This document shows, one piece after another, positions 1-7,533 of a stretch of 64,000 bases of DNA (position 1 is the first letter of the stretch; each line of letters begins with the position of its first letter). Location of the stretch: NCBI RefSeq assembly GCF_036346595.1, contig NZ_CP107834.1, positions 5,704,001 to 5,768,000 on the forward strand, given 5' to 3'. The notes below the pieces were generated by a model. The model was not told the DNA's origin. It worked only from the letters and a program-made list of their open reading frames with translations, and did not search any database. Source of the stretch: Streptomyces sp. NBC_00525 (lineage in GTDB: Bacteria > Actinomycetota > Actinomycetes > Streptomycetales > Streptomycetaceae). The translations under genes were made by a program, and so were the position numbers.

Positions 1-109
1 TGATCCGTGGGGGGATTCGCATATCCCATGATGACGCGCGTAGACCCTGCCGCGTCAACGCCGATTCGGGTGAACTTTTGGTGAGTTGACCGAGGAGGGG
101 GTGTACGGA

Positions 110-700
110 TCAGGGGCTGACCGAGCGCCAGATGTGCTCCGGAACCGTGCGCGCCGCCTCCTCGATGTCGATGTCCCCGAGGGCGAGCCAGCGGCGCGCG
201 ATGCCCGTCACCGGCCCCAGGATCAGCGACTCCAGCACGGGCAGCGGCAGCGCGACCAGCTCGCCCGACTCCCGGTGGGCGTGCAGCCAGGCGGCGAGCG
301 GGGCGATCCGGGCCTCCTGCGCGCCCCGGATCTGCCGTGCGTCCGTGACCAGTTCGCGGTCGGCGGTGACCGAGTGCATGAGCCGGGAGGCGTCCGGATG
401 CTCCTGGACGAAGCGCAGGTACGCCTCCGTGACCGCGTGGACTCCGGCGCGCGCGCCCGTCACCCGGCCGAGCTCGCCGGCCAGTTCCTCCAGGAGCCGG
501 CCGAGCCAGGACTGCGCCAGGGCGAGCACCACTCCGTGCAGGCTGCCGAAGTGGTGGTAGATGCTGCCGGTGCTCACCCCGCTCGCCGAGGTGATCGCGG
601 CGAGCGTCAGCCCCGCCTCGCCCCGTGACGCGTACAGTTCCAGGGCGCTGTCGAGGACCTGCGCGGCCGTGGCGGCGCCCCGCTGCTGCTTCGGACTCAT
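110..700 (-). CDS. TetR family transcriptional regulator
   Basis: A 196-residue one-component repressor of the TetR type. The N-terminus (about residues 8-55) is the usual helix-turn-helix region, with the recognisable core 'GVSTGSIYHHFGS' around residues 36-48; the remainder is the all-helical ligand and dimer domain, which gives no clue to the ligand. The ATG at 700 is chosen because the tetR-like alignment begins there (MSPKQQRG) and a G-rich ribosome-binding stretch precedes it; the frame stays open further upstream, but that part does not look like protein. It is divergent from the kinase gene starting at 921, and the space between holds two TTCCGGAA palindromes that could be its operators. 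Target genes cannot be read from the sequence. Confidence 0.88.
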   Translation of the reverse strand: MSPKQQRGAATAAQVLDSALELYASRGEAGLTLAAITSASGVSTGSIYHHFGSLHGVVLALAQSWLGRLLEELAGELGRVTGARAGVHAVTEAYLRFVQEHPDASRLMHSVTADRELVTDARQIRGAQEARIAPLAAWLHAHRESGELVALPLPVLESLILGPVTGIARRWLALGDIDIEEAARTVPEHIWRSVSP

Positions 701-714
701 CCACGCACCCCCAT

Positions 715-786
715 TTCCGGAACCGAACACTCCCCATGGTGCCGTCCGGGACAGCGTAGAAGAAGATTCCAGAATTTTTTCCGGAA
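715..786. promoter_or_regulatory. paired TTCCGGAA palindromes in a divergent intergenic region
   Basis: The 8-bp palindrome TTCCGGAA occurs at 715-722 and again at 779-786, between the divergent TetR and kinase genes; a GATTCC and a GGTTCCG lie close by. Two identical palindromes in a 220-bp regulatory space are plausible binding sites for the adjacent TetR protein. No convincing -35/-10 pair was seen, and 8-bp palindromes can arise by chance, so confidence is low. Confidence 0.25.
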
Positions 787-920
787 GTTGTTCCAATCGG
801 TTCCGCCTTTGCTTCACACTGAACGTTCGCCGCGCCAAGTCGCGGCCGCAGATGGGGATTTCGACAGGGGCGCGGTCCCAAGGAGGACCGCCGTCCGGGA
901 CACACGGGGAGCGCTCGGAC

Positions 921-2843
921 ATGACCGGCGTGCACAACGACGACCACGCTGACGACGAGGACTACCTCGACGGGGGCATCAAGCCGCTCACGCCGAGCGA
1001 TCCGGCGCGCATCGGGCCCTATCTGCTGCTGGGCCGGCTCGGCGCGGGCGGCATGGGCCGGGTCTACCTCGCGCGGGCCGACGGCGGCCGCACGGTCGCG
1101 GTCAAGGTGGTGCACGCGGAGCACGTCGCGGACCCGCAGTTCCGGGCCCGCTTCCGCCGCGAGGTCGAGGCCGCCCGGCGCGTCGGCGCACGCCACACCG
1201 CGCCCGTCCTGGACGCGGCGCCGGACGCCGAGTTCCCCTGGGTGGCCACCGGCTATGTGCCCGGCCTCTCCCTGGAACAGGTCGTCCGCGGCCATGGCGC
1301 GCTGCCCGCCGAAGCCGTACAGGCCCTCGCCACCGGGCTGTTGCACGCCCTCAAGGACATCCACGCGGCGAAGATCGTGCACCGCGACCTCAAGCCGTCC
1401 AACGTGATGCTCACGATGGAGGGCCCCAAGGTCATCGACTTCGGCATCGCGCGCGCGGTCGGGACCACCGTCGAGTCCCTGCTCACCAGCACCGGCATGA
1501 TGATCGGCTCGCCCGGCTTCATGGCCCCGGAGCAGGTGCGCGGGGAGAGCGCGGTCCCCAAGAGCGATGTGTTCACCCTCGGCTGTGTGCTGACGTACGC
1601 GGCGACCGGCACGCTCCCGTTCGGCCACGGCGCGAGCAACCAGCACGCGATCATGTACCGGATCGCCGAGGGCGAACCCGACCTGGGACGGGTCCGGGAC
1701 GAGGACCTCAAGGCCCTGATCGCGCGCCTGCTCACCAAGAGCATCGACGAGCGGCCCTCCGTGGACGAGCTGCTGGCCGAGCCCGTGCGCGCGGCCGGAC
1801 CGGTGGCCGCCACCTGGCTGCCCGCCGCCGTGGTGAGCCATCTGGCCCGCCAGGGCGCGCAGTTGCTGGACGCGGAGGCGAAGCCGCTGCGGCAGGAGGG
1901 CGACCACGCGACGATGCGCCTCGGCGCCCCGGAGGACGGGGCGGCGGCGGCCGGGGGAGCGGTGCCCGGTGACGAGGCGGGGGCGAAGGGCGGGACTACG
2001 GCCGTGAAGCCGAAACGGGAGCGGCGCCGCTCCTGGCTGATCGCCGTTCCGCTGGTGGTCGTCGTCGGCGGCGGAGGCGGCACGCTGGCCGTGCTCCAGC
2101 CCTTCGGCCAGGACGACGGGGCGCACGCGGCCCCGCCGGCCTTCTCGACACCGGCCGCCACACCCGCGTCGGAGCCCTCGGCGGCCGGCAGCGCGTCGCC
2201 CACCGGCTCCCCGAGCCCCTCCGCGTCCAGAAGCGGGAAGAAGAAGGACGAGCCGGCGAAGGACGGGAAGGACGGCACGGACGGGAAGCCGGGCGAGGAC
2301 GGCCGGGACGGCGGCGACACGGGCGGCTCGTCCACCACGAACGGCGGCGCGGGCGGCTCGTCCGGCGGTTCCTCGTCCTCGGGCGGCAGCGGTTCCTCCG
2401 GCGGGAGTTCGAGCGGCGGCTCGTCCACCACCTCCGGCGGCTCCTCCTCGGGCGGCTCCACGAGCACGTCCGGCGGCGGCGCGTCGACCACCACGTCCGG
2501 CGGCTCCTCCTCCGGCGGCTCGGACAGCGGCAGCACGGTGCCGGGAAGCTTCGTCGGCACCTGGAAGTACGGTGGTGCGTACAACACGGGTCAGCCCGAT
2601 ACCATCACCATCTCCAAGTCCGGCGTGGTCCGCCTGAGCTCTTCCTATCCGTTCGAGGGCTGCTTGTTCGAGGCAAGGGTGACCTCCAGCAGCAGCAGTC
2701 GCCTGAGCGTCGGCGCCGCAAAGATCGCCGATCCCGATCCGGGCTACTGCTTCGGCGAGCCCGGCCCGTCCTCCTTCGTCATCAGCGGCAGTGGCATCAA
2801 CCACAACGTCGAGGGGTTCGACTACTACTACAAACGAGCCTGA
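921..2843 (+). CDS. membrane-anchored serine/threonine protein kinase (PknB-like)
   Basis: A 640-residue Hanks-type kinase. The catalytic domain spans roughly residues 33-290: glycine loop GRLGAGGMGRVY, ATP-binding Lys62 in VAVKVV, catalytic loop HRDLKPSN with His154/Asp156, and the DFG at 173-175. After a cytoplasmic juxtamembrane stretch comes one transmembrane helix (about 371-392), then a long extracellular Ser/Gly/Thr-rich low-complexity spacer and a small C-terminal globular domain (about 540-640) containing two Cys. There are no PASTA repeats, so the outside domain is of unknown ligand. The ATG at 921 is chosen because it directly precedes the conserved acidic N-terminus and has a purine-rich site upstream; the open frame extends another 360 bases upstream without kinase-like content. 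Likely role: cell-envelope or growth signalling by protein phosphorylation. Confidence 0.92.
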   Translation: MTGVHNDDHADDEDYLDGGIKPLTPSDPARIGPYLLLGRLGAGGMGRVYLARADGGRTVAVKVVHAEHVADPQFRARFRREVEAARRVGARHTAPVLDAAPDAEFPWVATGYVPGLSLEQVVRGHGALPAEAVQALATGLLHALKDIHAAKIVHRDLKPSNVMLTMEGPKVIDFGIARAVGTTVESLLTSTGMMIGSPGFMAPEQVRGESAVPKSDVFTLGCVLTYAATGTLPFGHGASNQHAIMYRIAEGEPDLGRVRDEDLKALIARLLTKSIDERPSVDELLAEPVRAAGPVAATWLPAAVVSHLARQGAQLLDAEAKPLRQEGDHATMRLGAPEDGAAAAGGAVPGDEAGAKGGTTAVKPKRERRRSWLIAVPLVVVVGGGGGTLAVLQPFGQDDGAHAAPPAFSTPAATPASEPSAAGSASPTGSPSPSASRSGKKKDEPAKDGKDGTDGKPGEDGRDGGDTGGSSTTNGGAGGSSGGSSSSGGSGSSGGSSSGGSSTTSGGSSSGGSTSTSGGGASTTTSGGSSSGGSDSGSTVPGSFVGTWKYGGAYNTGQPDTITISKSGVVRLSSSYPFEGCLFEARVTSSSSSRLSVGAAKIADPDPGYCFGEPGPSSFVISGSGINHNVEGFDYYYKRA

Positions 2844-2940
2844 ACGCCGCACGATTCACCCCGGTCCGCCCCTCCCCGCAAGCGTGACCGCGTGTAGGCG
2901 GGGCATGCATGGCGTGAGCACCTTTGCGACAGGGGGGCGA

Positions 2941-3366
2941 ATGACCGTGCAGTCGGGGGAAACGATGGAGCGTCACGAAGTGGCCCGGATGCTCCGCAGG
3001 GTGGACCGGGCCGACCTGGCAGCCGTGGGCGAAGTGCGCGGAGCCGTACGGGAGTTATTGCGCCACCGGTGGAAGGACGAGCCGGTGCGGGTCGCGGAGC
3101 TGCTGCTCAGCGAGCTGGTGACCAACGCCCTGGTGCACACCGACGACGGCGCGGTCGTCGCGGTGAGCGTCGCGCCCCGCCGACTGCGCGTGGAGGTACG
3201 GGACTTCGTCCCCGGAATGCCGCCCGAGCCGCACGTACCGCCCGCCGACGACGGTACGCACGGCCGGGGGCTGATCCTGGTGGAGAGCCTGGCCGACTCC
3301 TGGGGGATCAGCCCCCGCTCGCTGGGCAAGGTGGTGTGGTTCGAACTGGACGGCGAACGGCCCTGA
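2941..3366 (+). CDS. ATP-binding protein, anti-sigma-factor/SpoIIAB-like histidine-kinase ATPase domain
   Basis: A 141-residue free-standing GHKL ATPase of the HATPase_c_2 type so abundant in Streptomyces. The N-box is visible as 'LLLSELVTNALVHT', and the glycine box as 'GRGLILVESLADSWG'. Such proteins act as anti-sigma factors or related switch kinases, binding a sigma factor or an anti-anti-sigma partner; no partner gene adjoins it. The ATG at 2941 follows a good GGGGGG-type ribosome site. Codon 39 (3055-3057) is TTA, the rare leucine codon read only by the bldA tRNA in Streptomyces, so translation may be limited to late growth. A strong hairpin overlaps its stop codon. Confidence 0.85.
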   Translation: MTVQSGETMERHEVARMLRRVDRADLAAVGEVRGAVRELLRHRWKDEPVRVAELLLSELVTNALVHTDDGAVVAVSVAPRRLRVEVRDFVPGMPPEPHVPPADDGTHGRGLILVESLADSWGISPRSLGKVVWFELDGERP

Positions 3367-3390
3367 CCGCCTCCGCAGGCGGCCAGGGCC
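3359..3390. terminator. bidirectional terminator hairpin between convergent genes
   Basis: Arms 3359-3372 and 3377-3390 pair over 14 bases with a single mismatch around a four-base loop (CCGC). The hairpin lies at the 3' ends of the convergent ATPase gene and the DUF2637 gene, as expected for a shared terminator lacking a U-run, which is common in Streptomyces. Confidence 0.7.
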
Positions 3391-3435
3391 GTTCGTACGC
3401 GACACCCGTCCCGTGGTTCAGCCGGTCCGGCCGGT

Positions 3436-4515
3436 TCAGCCGAACTGCTGCTCCAGGTCCTTCAGCTTCTTCTCCAGGGAGTCGAGCCGGGGGAGGGCCT
3501 GGGTGTCGTCCTCGGCCGTGAGGTCGATCGCCGCCGGTTCACTCGCGCCCGGTTCCGGGAAATCCGCCGAGTTCGAGTGGCCTGCGGCTTGCAGGGACGG
3601 CCGGGGCCGCAGGGGCAGTTGACCCGGCTCGGATATGGCGGGCTCCGCGACGGGCTGCGCCGAGCCCGCCGCCGGGGGCAGCGCCGCCACGTCCACCGGG
3701 GGGCCGCCCCGGCCGAGCCGTCCCCAGGCCCGGTTCTGCCGGTTCAGGGCCTTGATGTGCGCCCGGTCCAGCTTCTCCTGGTCCTTCCTGCGGAGACGGT
3801 TCTGCGTCTTCTCCCGGCGGTCCTCGCGTACCTCGTCGACCGCCTCGTCCAGTGTGCGTACGCCTTCCAGGAGCATCAGCGACCAGGCGCCGAAGGTCTC
3901 GCGGGGGGCGCGCAGCCAGCGCACGATCCGGATCTGCGGCAGCGGCCGGGGCACCAGACCCTGCTCGCGCAGGGCGGCCCGGCGGGTCTGCTTCAGCGCC
4001 CGGTCGAACAGCACGGCGGCCGAGAGGGACATCCCCGCGAAGAAGTGCGGGGCGCCCGCGTGGTCGACACCGCGCGGCGCGTGCACCCAGTTGAACCAGG
4101 CGGCGGCACCCGCGAAGGTCCACACCAGCAGCCGCGAGCCCAGCGCCGCGTCCCCGTGGCTGGCCTCCCGCACGGCGAGGACCGAGCAGAACATCGCCGC
4201 CCCGTCCAGACCGAAGGGCACCAGGTACTCCCAGCCGCCGGAGAGGCCGAGGTTCTGCTCGCCGAAGCCGACGAGCCCGTGGAAGGAGAGCGCGGCGGCC
4301 ACCGCGGCACAGCAGAACAGCAGCACGTACGAGGCGGTGGCGTACAGCGTTTCCTTGCGTCTGCGGCGCTCCTCGGCGCGCTCCCAGCTGTCGTCGGCCG
4401 TGGCTGTGTCAGAGGTGCGCTTGCCGCGCGCGACCACCGCCACCGCCGCCATGACCCCCACGAGCAGCACGGCGCCCGGAAGCAGCCAGTCAAGCGATAT
4501 GTCGGTCAGTCTCAT
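3436..4515 (-). CDS. DUF2637 domain-containing membrane protein
   Basis: A 359-residue integral membrane protein. An N-terminal transmembrane helix (about residues 10-29) is followed by a charged linker and a four-helix hydrophobic block (about 60-180) with the pattern typical of DUF2637: 'SFHGLVGFG', 'VPFGLDGAAMFC' and 'WFNWVHAPRG'. The C-terminal half is cytoplasmic-looking, basic, then Pro/Ala-rich, and ends in a short coiled-coil-like segment (LDSLEKKLKDLEQQFG). DUF2637 proteins occur both on conjugative actinomycete plasmids (Spd-like spread proteins) and in chromosomal copies of unknown function. No plasmid transfer or replication genes are nearby, so this looks like a chromosomal paralogue. 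Start ATG 4515 has AAGGGA upstream. Confidence 0.85.
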   Translation of the reverse strand: MRLTDISLDWLLPGAVLLVGVMAAVAVVARGKRTSDTATADDSWERAEERRRRKETLYATASYVLLFCCAAVAAALSFHGLVGFGEQNLGLSGGWEYLVPFGLDGAAMFCSVLAVREASHGDAALGSRLLVWTFAGAAAWFNWVHAPRGVDHAGAPHFFAGMSLSAAVLFDRALKQTRRAALREQGLVPRPLPQIRIVRWLRAPRETFGAWSLMLLEGVRTLDEAVDEVREDRREKTQNRLRRKDQEKLDRAHIKALNRQNRAWGRLGRGGPPVDVAALPPAAGSAQPVAEPAISEPGQLPLRPRPSLQAAGHSNSADFPEPGASEPAAIDLTAEDDTQALPRLDSLEKKLKDLEQQFG

Positions 4516-4707
4516 GCGCGGTCCCTTGCGTCACGTAGGGCGTTTCGGGCGCCATCGTGGCGGAGATTCCGGCAGGGCCAGACCGTTTCGGGGCAAGAGA
4601 ACGCCAATGGGGTGTCCGGGACCGCCGATATCGACGATCTGGTCGAACACACCTCAGCGGGGTACGCATGATGTTCGAATTCATGTCGCCCACTCGGGCG
4701 GTGTGGA

Positions 4708-5556
4708 TCAGGGAGCGGGCGTCAACTTGCGTACGCGGTCCGCGTCGCACGTACGCGGACAGGTCACACAGGTGTCCTCGGGGCGCAGCGTGTAGAAGAG
4801 GCAGCAGCTCGCCCGGTCGCGGGTGGGCAGCGCCTCCCCGCCGGGTCCGGTCAGCTCGCGGAAGCCCGCCGTGCCGACGTACGGCTTCGTGGTGCCCGGC
4901 AGCAGCGCCTCCAGCTCCGCCATCGCGCGCCGCTCCTCGCCCAGCAGATGGGCGATGTACCAGAGGCCCTCGACGATCTCGTCCGTCGCCATGCCCCACA
5001 GGGCCCGCTTCCCGCGCCGCATGCGCGGCCGGAAGCCCTCCAGCACCGGGCCCAGATGGTCGGCCACCGCCTCCAGCACCTCGGCGCGCAGGGCCGCCTC
5101 GTCGGCCACCACCCGCGCCCCCGGCAGCGCGGCCGCCGGATCGCCCGGCAGACAGGCGAACTCCCGCACCCGCAGCGTCAGATGACCGAGCGCCCGCTGG
5201 AAGGAGACGTCCTCGACCGGGATGCGGGGCACCCGCCGGTGCAGGAACCACGGCACCGTCACCAGCAGGCAGGCCGGCCAGGCGTAGCGGTGCAGGCCGA
5301 AGCTGGCGATCACATCGGGCCGGGCCTCCTGCCCGTAGTCCCGCCGGACCTGCGCGTCGTCGAAGGCGAGGAAGGTGTCCAGGGCCGCGCCGCCCGCCGC
5401 CAGTTCGTGCGCGCCCACCCAGCCGGGCCCGCCGGGGGCGCTCTCGCCGTCCGCGAGGACCTCGGCGCGCACTCCAGGGAAGACCTCGGTCAGGCGCGCG
5501 TACGCGTCGGCCACGGGGGAGGCCGTCACCGCGGGAAGCAGGGCGGGCAGGGTCAT
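4708..5556 (-). CDS. FhuF-like (2Fe-2S) siderophore iron reductase
   Basis: A 282-residue protein ending in the cysteine pattern Cys-Cys-x10-Cys-x2-Cys ('ASCCLFYTLRPEDTCVTCP'), the hallmark of the FhuF family, which binds an unusual [2Fe-2S] cluster and reduces ferric iron released from siderophores in the cytoplasm. The body contains conserved family features such as 'HRYAWPACLLVTVPWFLHRRVP' in its middle region (shown only in part here as a family-like hydrophobic stretch). The upstream region holds an iron-box palindrome at 5584-5602, so the gene is probably repressed by DmdR/IdeR with iron. It stands alone; no siderophore transporter is adjacent. The start at 5556 has only a weak ribosome site. 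Confidence 0.85.
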   Translation of the reverse strand: MTLPALLPAVTASPVADAYARLTEVFPGVRAEVLADGESAPGGPGWVGAHELAAGGAALDTFLAFDDAQVRRDYGQEARPDVIASFGLHRYAWPACLLVTVPWFLHRRVPRIPVEDVSFQRALGHLTLRVREFACLPGDPAAALPGARVVADEAALRAEVLEAVADHLGPVLEGFRPRMRRGKRALWGMATDEIVEGLWYIAHLLGEERRAMAELEALLPGTTKPYVGTAGFRELTGPGGEALPTRDRASCCLFYTLRPEDTCVTCPRTCDADRVRKLTPAP

Positions 5557-5583
5557 GCGGGGACCACCGATTCACGATCGTCA

Positions 5584-5602
5584 GCAGGTAAGCCTTACCT
5601 TA
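5584..5602. promoter_or_regulatory. IdeR/DmdR-type iron box
   Basis: GCAGGTAAGCCTTACCTTA matches the actinobacterial iron-box consensus TTAGGTTAGCCTAACCTAA at 14 of 19 positions and retains the palindromic core AGGT..AGCCT..ACCT. It lies 28 bases upstream of the fhuF-like start, in a position suited to iron-dependent repression. Confidence 0.75.
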
Positions 5603-5702
5603 CCCTGCCGGAACGATGTTTGAACTGGAGGCTCCTGCGCCTATCGTGCACACAGGGCGCCCGACGCGCGAGCCGCGCCCGTGACCGGCCGAGGAGGTGC
5701 CC

Positions 5703-6467
5703 GTGGACCAGGGCGGAGCGCGCGAGGAGGCGCGGCCCCGGCACGGGGCGCCGGAGGCCGTCCCCCACTCGTCCGTACGGGTGCCGGAGCAGGTCCGCGG
5801 CGAGCACACCCACGGCGAGCCCGACGGACCCGCCCCGCGCGACCGGGTGCGCAGGCATTCCGTGCGCGGCCAGATCCTGGACGCCCTGCGCGCCGCCCTG
5901 GTCGGCGGCGAGCTGGTCCCCGGCCAGGTGTACTCGGCGCCCGCCCTGGGCGCCCGCTTCGGCGTGTCGGCCACCCCCGTGCGCGAGGCGATGCAGCAGC
6001 TCGCCGTCGAGGGGGCCGTGGAGGTCGTGCCGAACCGGGGCTTCCGGGTCGCCGAGCGCGGACCGGGCGAGCTGGCCGAGCTGGCCGAGGTCCGGGCCCT
6101 GATCGAGGTCCCCGTCATGCTGCGGCTCGCCCGCACCGTGCCGCCCGCTCGCTGGTGCGCGCTGCGCCCGCTGGCCGACGCCACGGTGGCCGCGGCGGCG
6201 GTCGGCGACCGGGCGAGCTACGCGGAGGCGGACCGGGCGTTCCACGGCGCGGTGCTCGCGCTGGCCGGCAACCACAGCCTGGTGCGGGTCGCGGACGACC
6301 TGCACCGCCGTTCCCAGTGGCCCCTCGTGGACAACCCGGTCACCCGGCGCGCCGACCTGCTGGCCGACGCATCCGAGCACACCGCGCTGCTCGACGCCCT
6401 GATCGCCCAGGACGTGGCGGTCGTCCAGACCCTCGTACGCGAACACTTCGCGGGCGCGGACGGCTGA
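5703..6467 (+). CDS. GntR family transcriptional regulator (FadR/FCD subfamily)
   Basis: A 254-residue regulator. After a Pro/Gly-rich N-terminal tail (about 45 residues), residues 50-115 form the GntR winged helix ('SAPALGARFGVSATPVREAMQQLA'-type region, quoted in part), and the rest is the helical FCD effector domain ('AEADRAFHGAVLALAGNHSL'). FCD regulators usually bind small carboxylates through a metal. The GTG at 5703 is preferred because the GAGGAGG ribosome site at 5691-5697 sits six bases before it; a GTG at 5697 overlaps that site and is unlikely. It is divergent from the fhuF-like gene; its target is unknown. Confidence 0.85.
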   Translation: MDQGGAREEARPRHGAPEAVPHSSVRVPEQVRGEHTHGEPDGPAPRDRVRRHSVRGQILDALRAALVGGELVPGQVYSAPALGARFGVSATPVREAMQQLAVEGAVEVVPNRGFRVAERGPGELAELAEVRALIEVPVMLRLARTVPPARWCALRPLADATVAAAAVGDRASYAEADRAFHGAVLALAGNHSLVRVADDLHRRSQWPLVDNPVTRRADLLADASEHTALLDALIAQDVAVVQTLVREHFAGADG

Positions 6468-6553
6468 CGGCGTACGCGGAAGACCGGCCGCGTACGGGCC
6501 GGGCGGCCGCGTACGGGACGGGTGCCGGCCGCTCCGCAGGGTCCCGCGCCGGC

Positions 6554-7354
6554 TCAGTTGGCCTCGATCGTCTCCGGCGGGGGCGGGTCCAGATGCGGGC
6601 CCAGCCAGGTCGGGACGCCGCCGAGCAGCCGGAAGAGCCGGCCCGCCTCGGCCCGCAGCCGGCCGGCCTCCTCGGGCTCGCTCTCGGCGTCGGCCAGCGC
6701 GATGAGCGCCGGGGCCGTACCGACCAGGTAGCCCAGCTCCTCCCTTATCCGCAGGCACTCCGCGAACCCGTGCCGGGCCTCCGCGAGTTCGCCCTCGCGC
6801 AGCGCGATCAGCGCGAGCTGGCGCCAGGTGGAGGAGAGCAGCAGCGCGTCGTTCTGCTCGGTGGCGCCCGCGTGCGCCCGGCGGTAGGCGGCCCGCGCGG
6901 CCTGCGGGGAGTCCGAGATGTTCTGCGCGATCAGCCCCCGCCGGTAGTCCAGCAGCGGCCGGCCCTGCGCGGTGGGGGAGAGCAGCGCGGCCGCCCGGCC
7001 CAGGGCGACCCGCGCCTCGTCGGCCCGGTCCCGGACCCCGAGCAGCGTCGAGGCGTACGCGAAATGGCCCCGCTCGCAGGCGGCGGCGCCGCGCTCCTCG
7101 TCGTCGTGGGCCATCGCCTCGGCGGTGCGCAGGGCGTCCTCGGCGTCCGTCCAGCCCTGCCCGGTGTACAGGCACCGCTCGGTCAGCAGGGCGGTGCGCT
7201 GGAGCGCGGCGGCCGGGTCGGTGGCGGCGTCGTGTTCGAGCAGCGCCGCGGCGTCCGTCCAGCAGCCGCGTGAGCGCAGCCGCCATACCGCGGTCTGGAG
7301 CGGAGGATCGTCATCTGCTGTCGTTCCGGAACCAGACATGGCGGTATGCGCCAC
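6554..7354 (-). CDS. TPR-like helical repeat protein of unknown function
   Basis: A 266-residue Ala/Leu/Glu-rich protein made of repeated helix pairs with tetratricopeptide-like spacing (for example 'AAYRRAHAGATEQNDALLLSS' and 'EGELAEARHGFAECLRIREE', about 35 residues apart). No signal peptide or membrane segment is visible, so it is probably a cytoplasmic protein-interaction scaffold. The GTG at 7354 is chosen because GGGAGG lies just upstream; an internal ATG at 7339 (MSGSGTTADDD) is an alternative. It lies downstream of and in the same direction as the PucR-type gene but 180 bases away, so co-transcription is uncertain. I do not recognise a specific family. Confidence 0.6.
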   Translation of the reverse strand: MAHTAMSGSGTTADDDPPLQTAVWRLRSRGCWTDAAALLEHDAATDPAAALQRTALLTERCLYTGQGWTDAEDALRTAEAMAHDDEERGAAACERGHFAYASTLLGVRDRADEARVALGRAAALLSPTAQGRPLLDYRRGLIAQNISDSPQAARAAYRRAHAGATEQNDALLLSSTWRQLALIALREGELAEARHGFAECLRIREELGYLVGTAPALIALADAESEPEEAGRLRAEAGRLFRLLGGVPTWLGPHLDPPPPETIEAN

Positions 7355-7533
7355 ATTGCCCTCCCCGAGCGCGCCTTCGAGCTGTGGTGAGCGTCCGGGC
7401 ACGGCCGGACACCCGTGGGTATGACCCGCATCACAGCACGGAATGGCACGCCGGGCCAAGAGGCCGGGGCAATGTCAGGTGAAAGTTTTCACAATCGGCG
7501 GCGGAAGCGGAACCCCTTGCGGGGCCCGGTGGT

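Noticed and set aside
1253..2587. Proline-rich minus-strand open frame opposite the kinase gene
   Set aside because: It is the antisense of the Ser/Gly spacer of the kinase, giving Pro/Glu repeats without ribosome site or family match.
5697..5702. GTG at 5697 as start of the GntR gene
   Set aside because: It lies within the GAGGAGG ribosome-binding site; GTG 5703 has the correct spacing.
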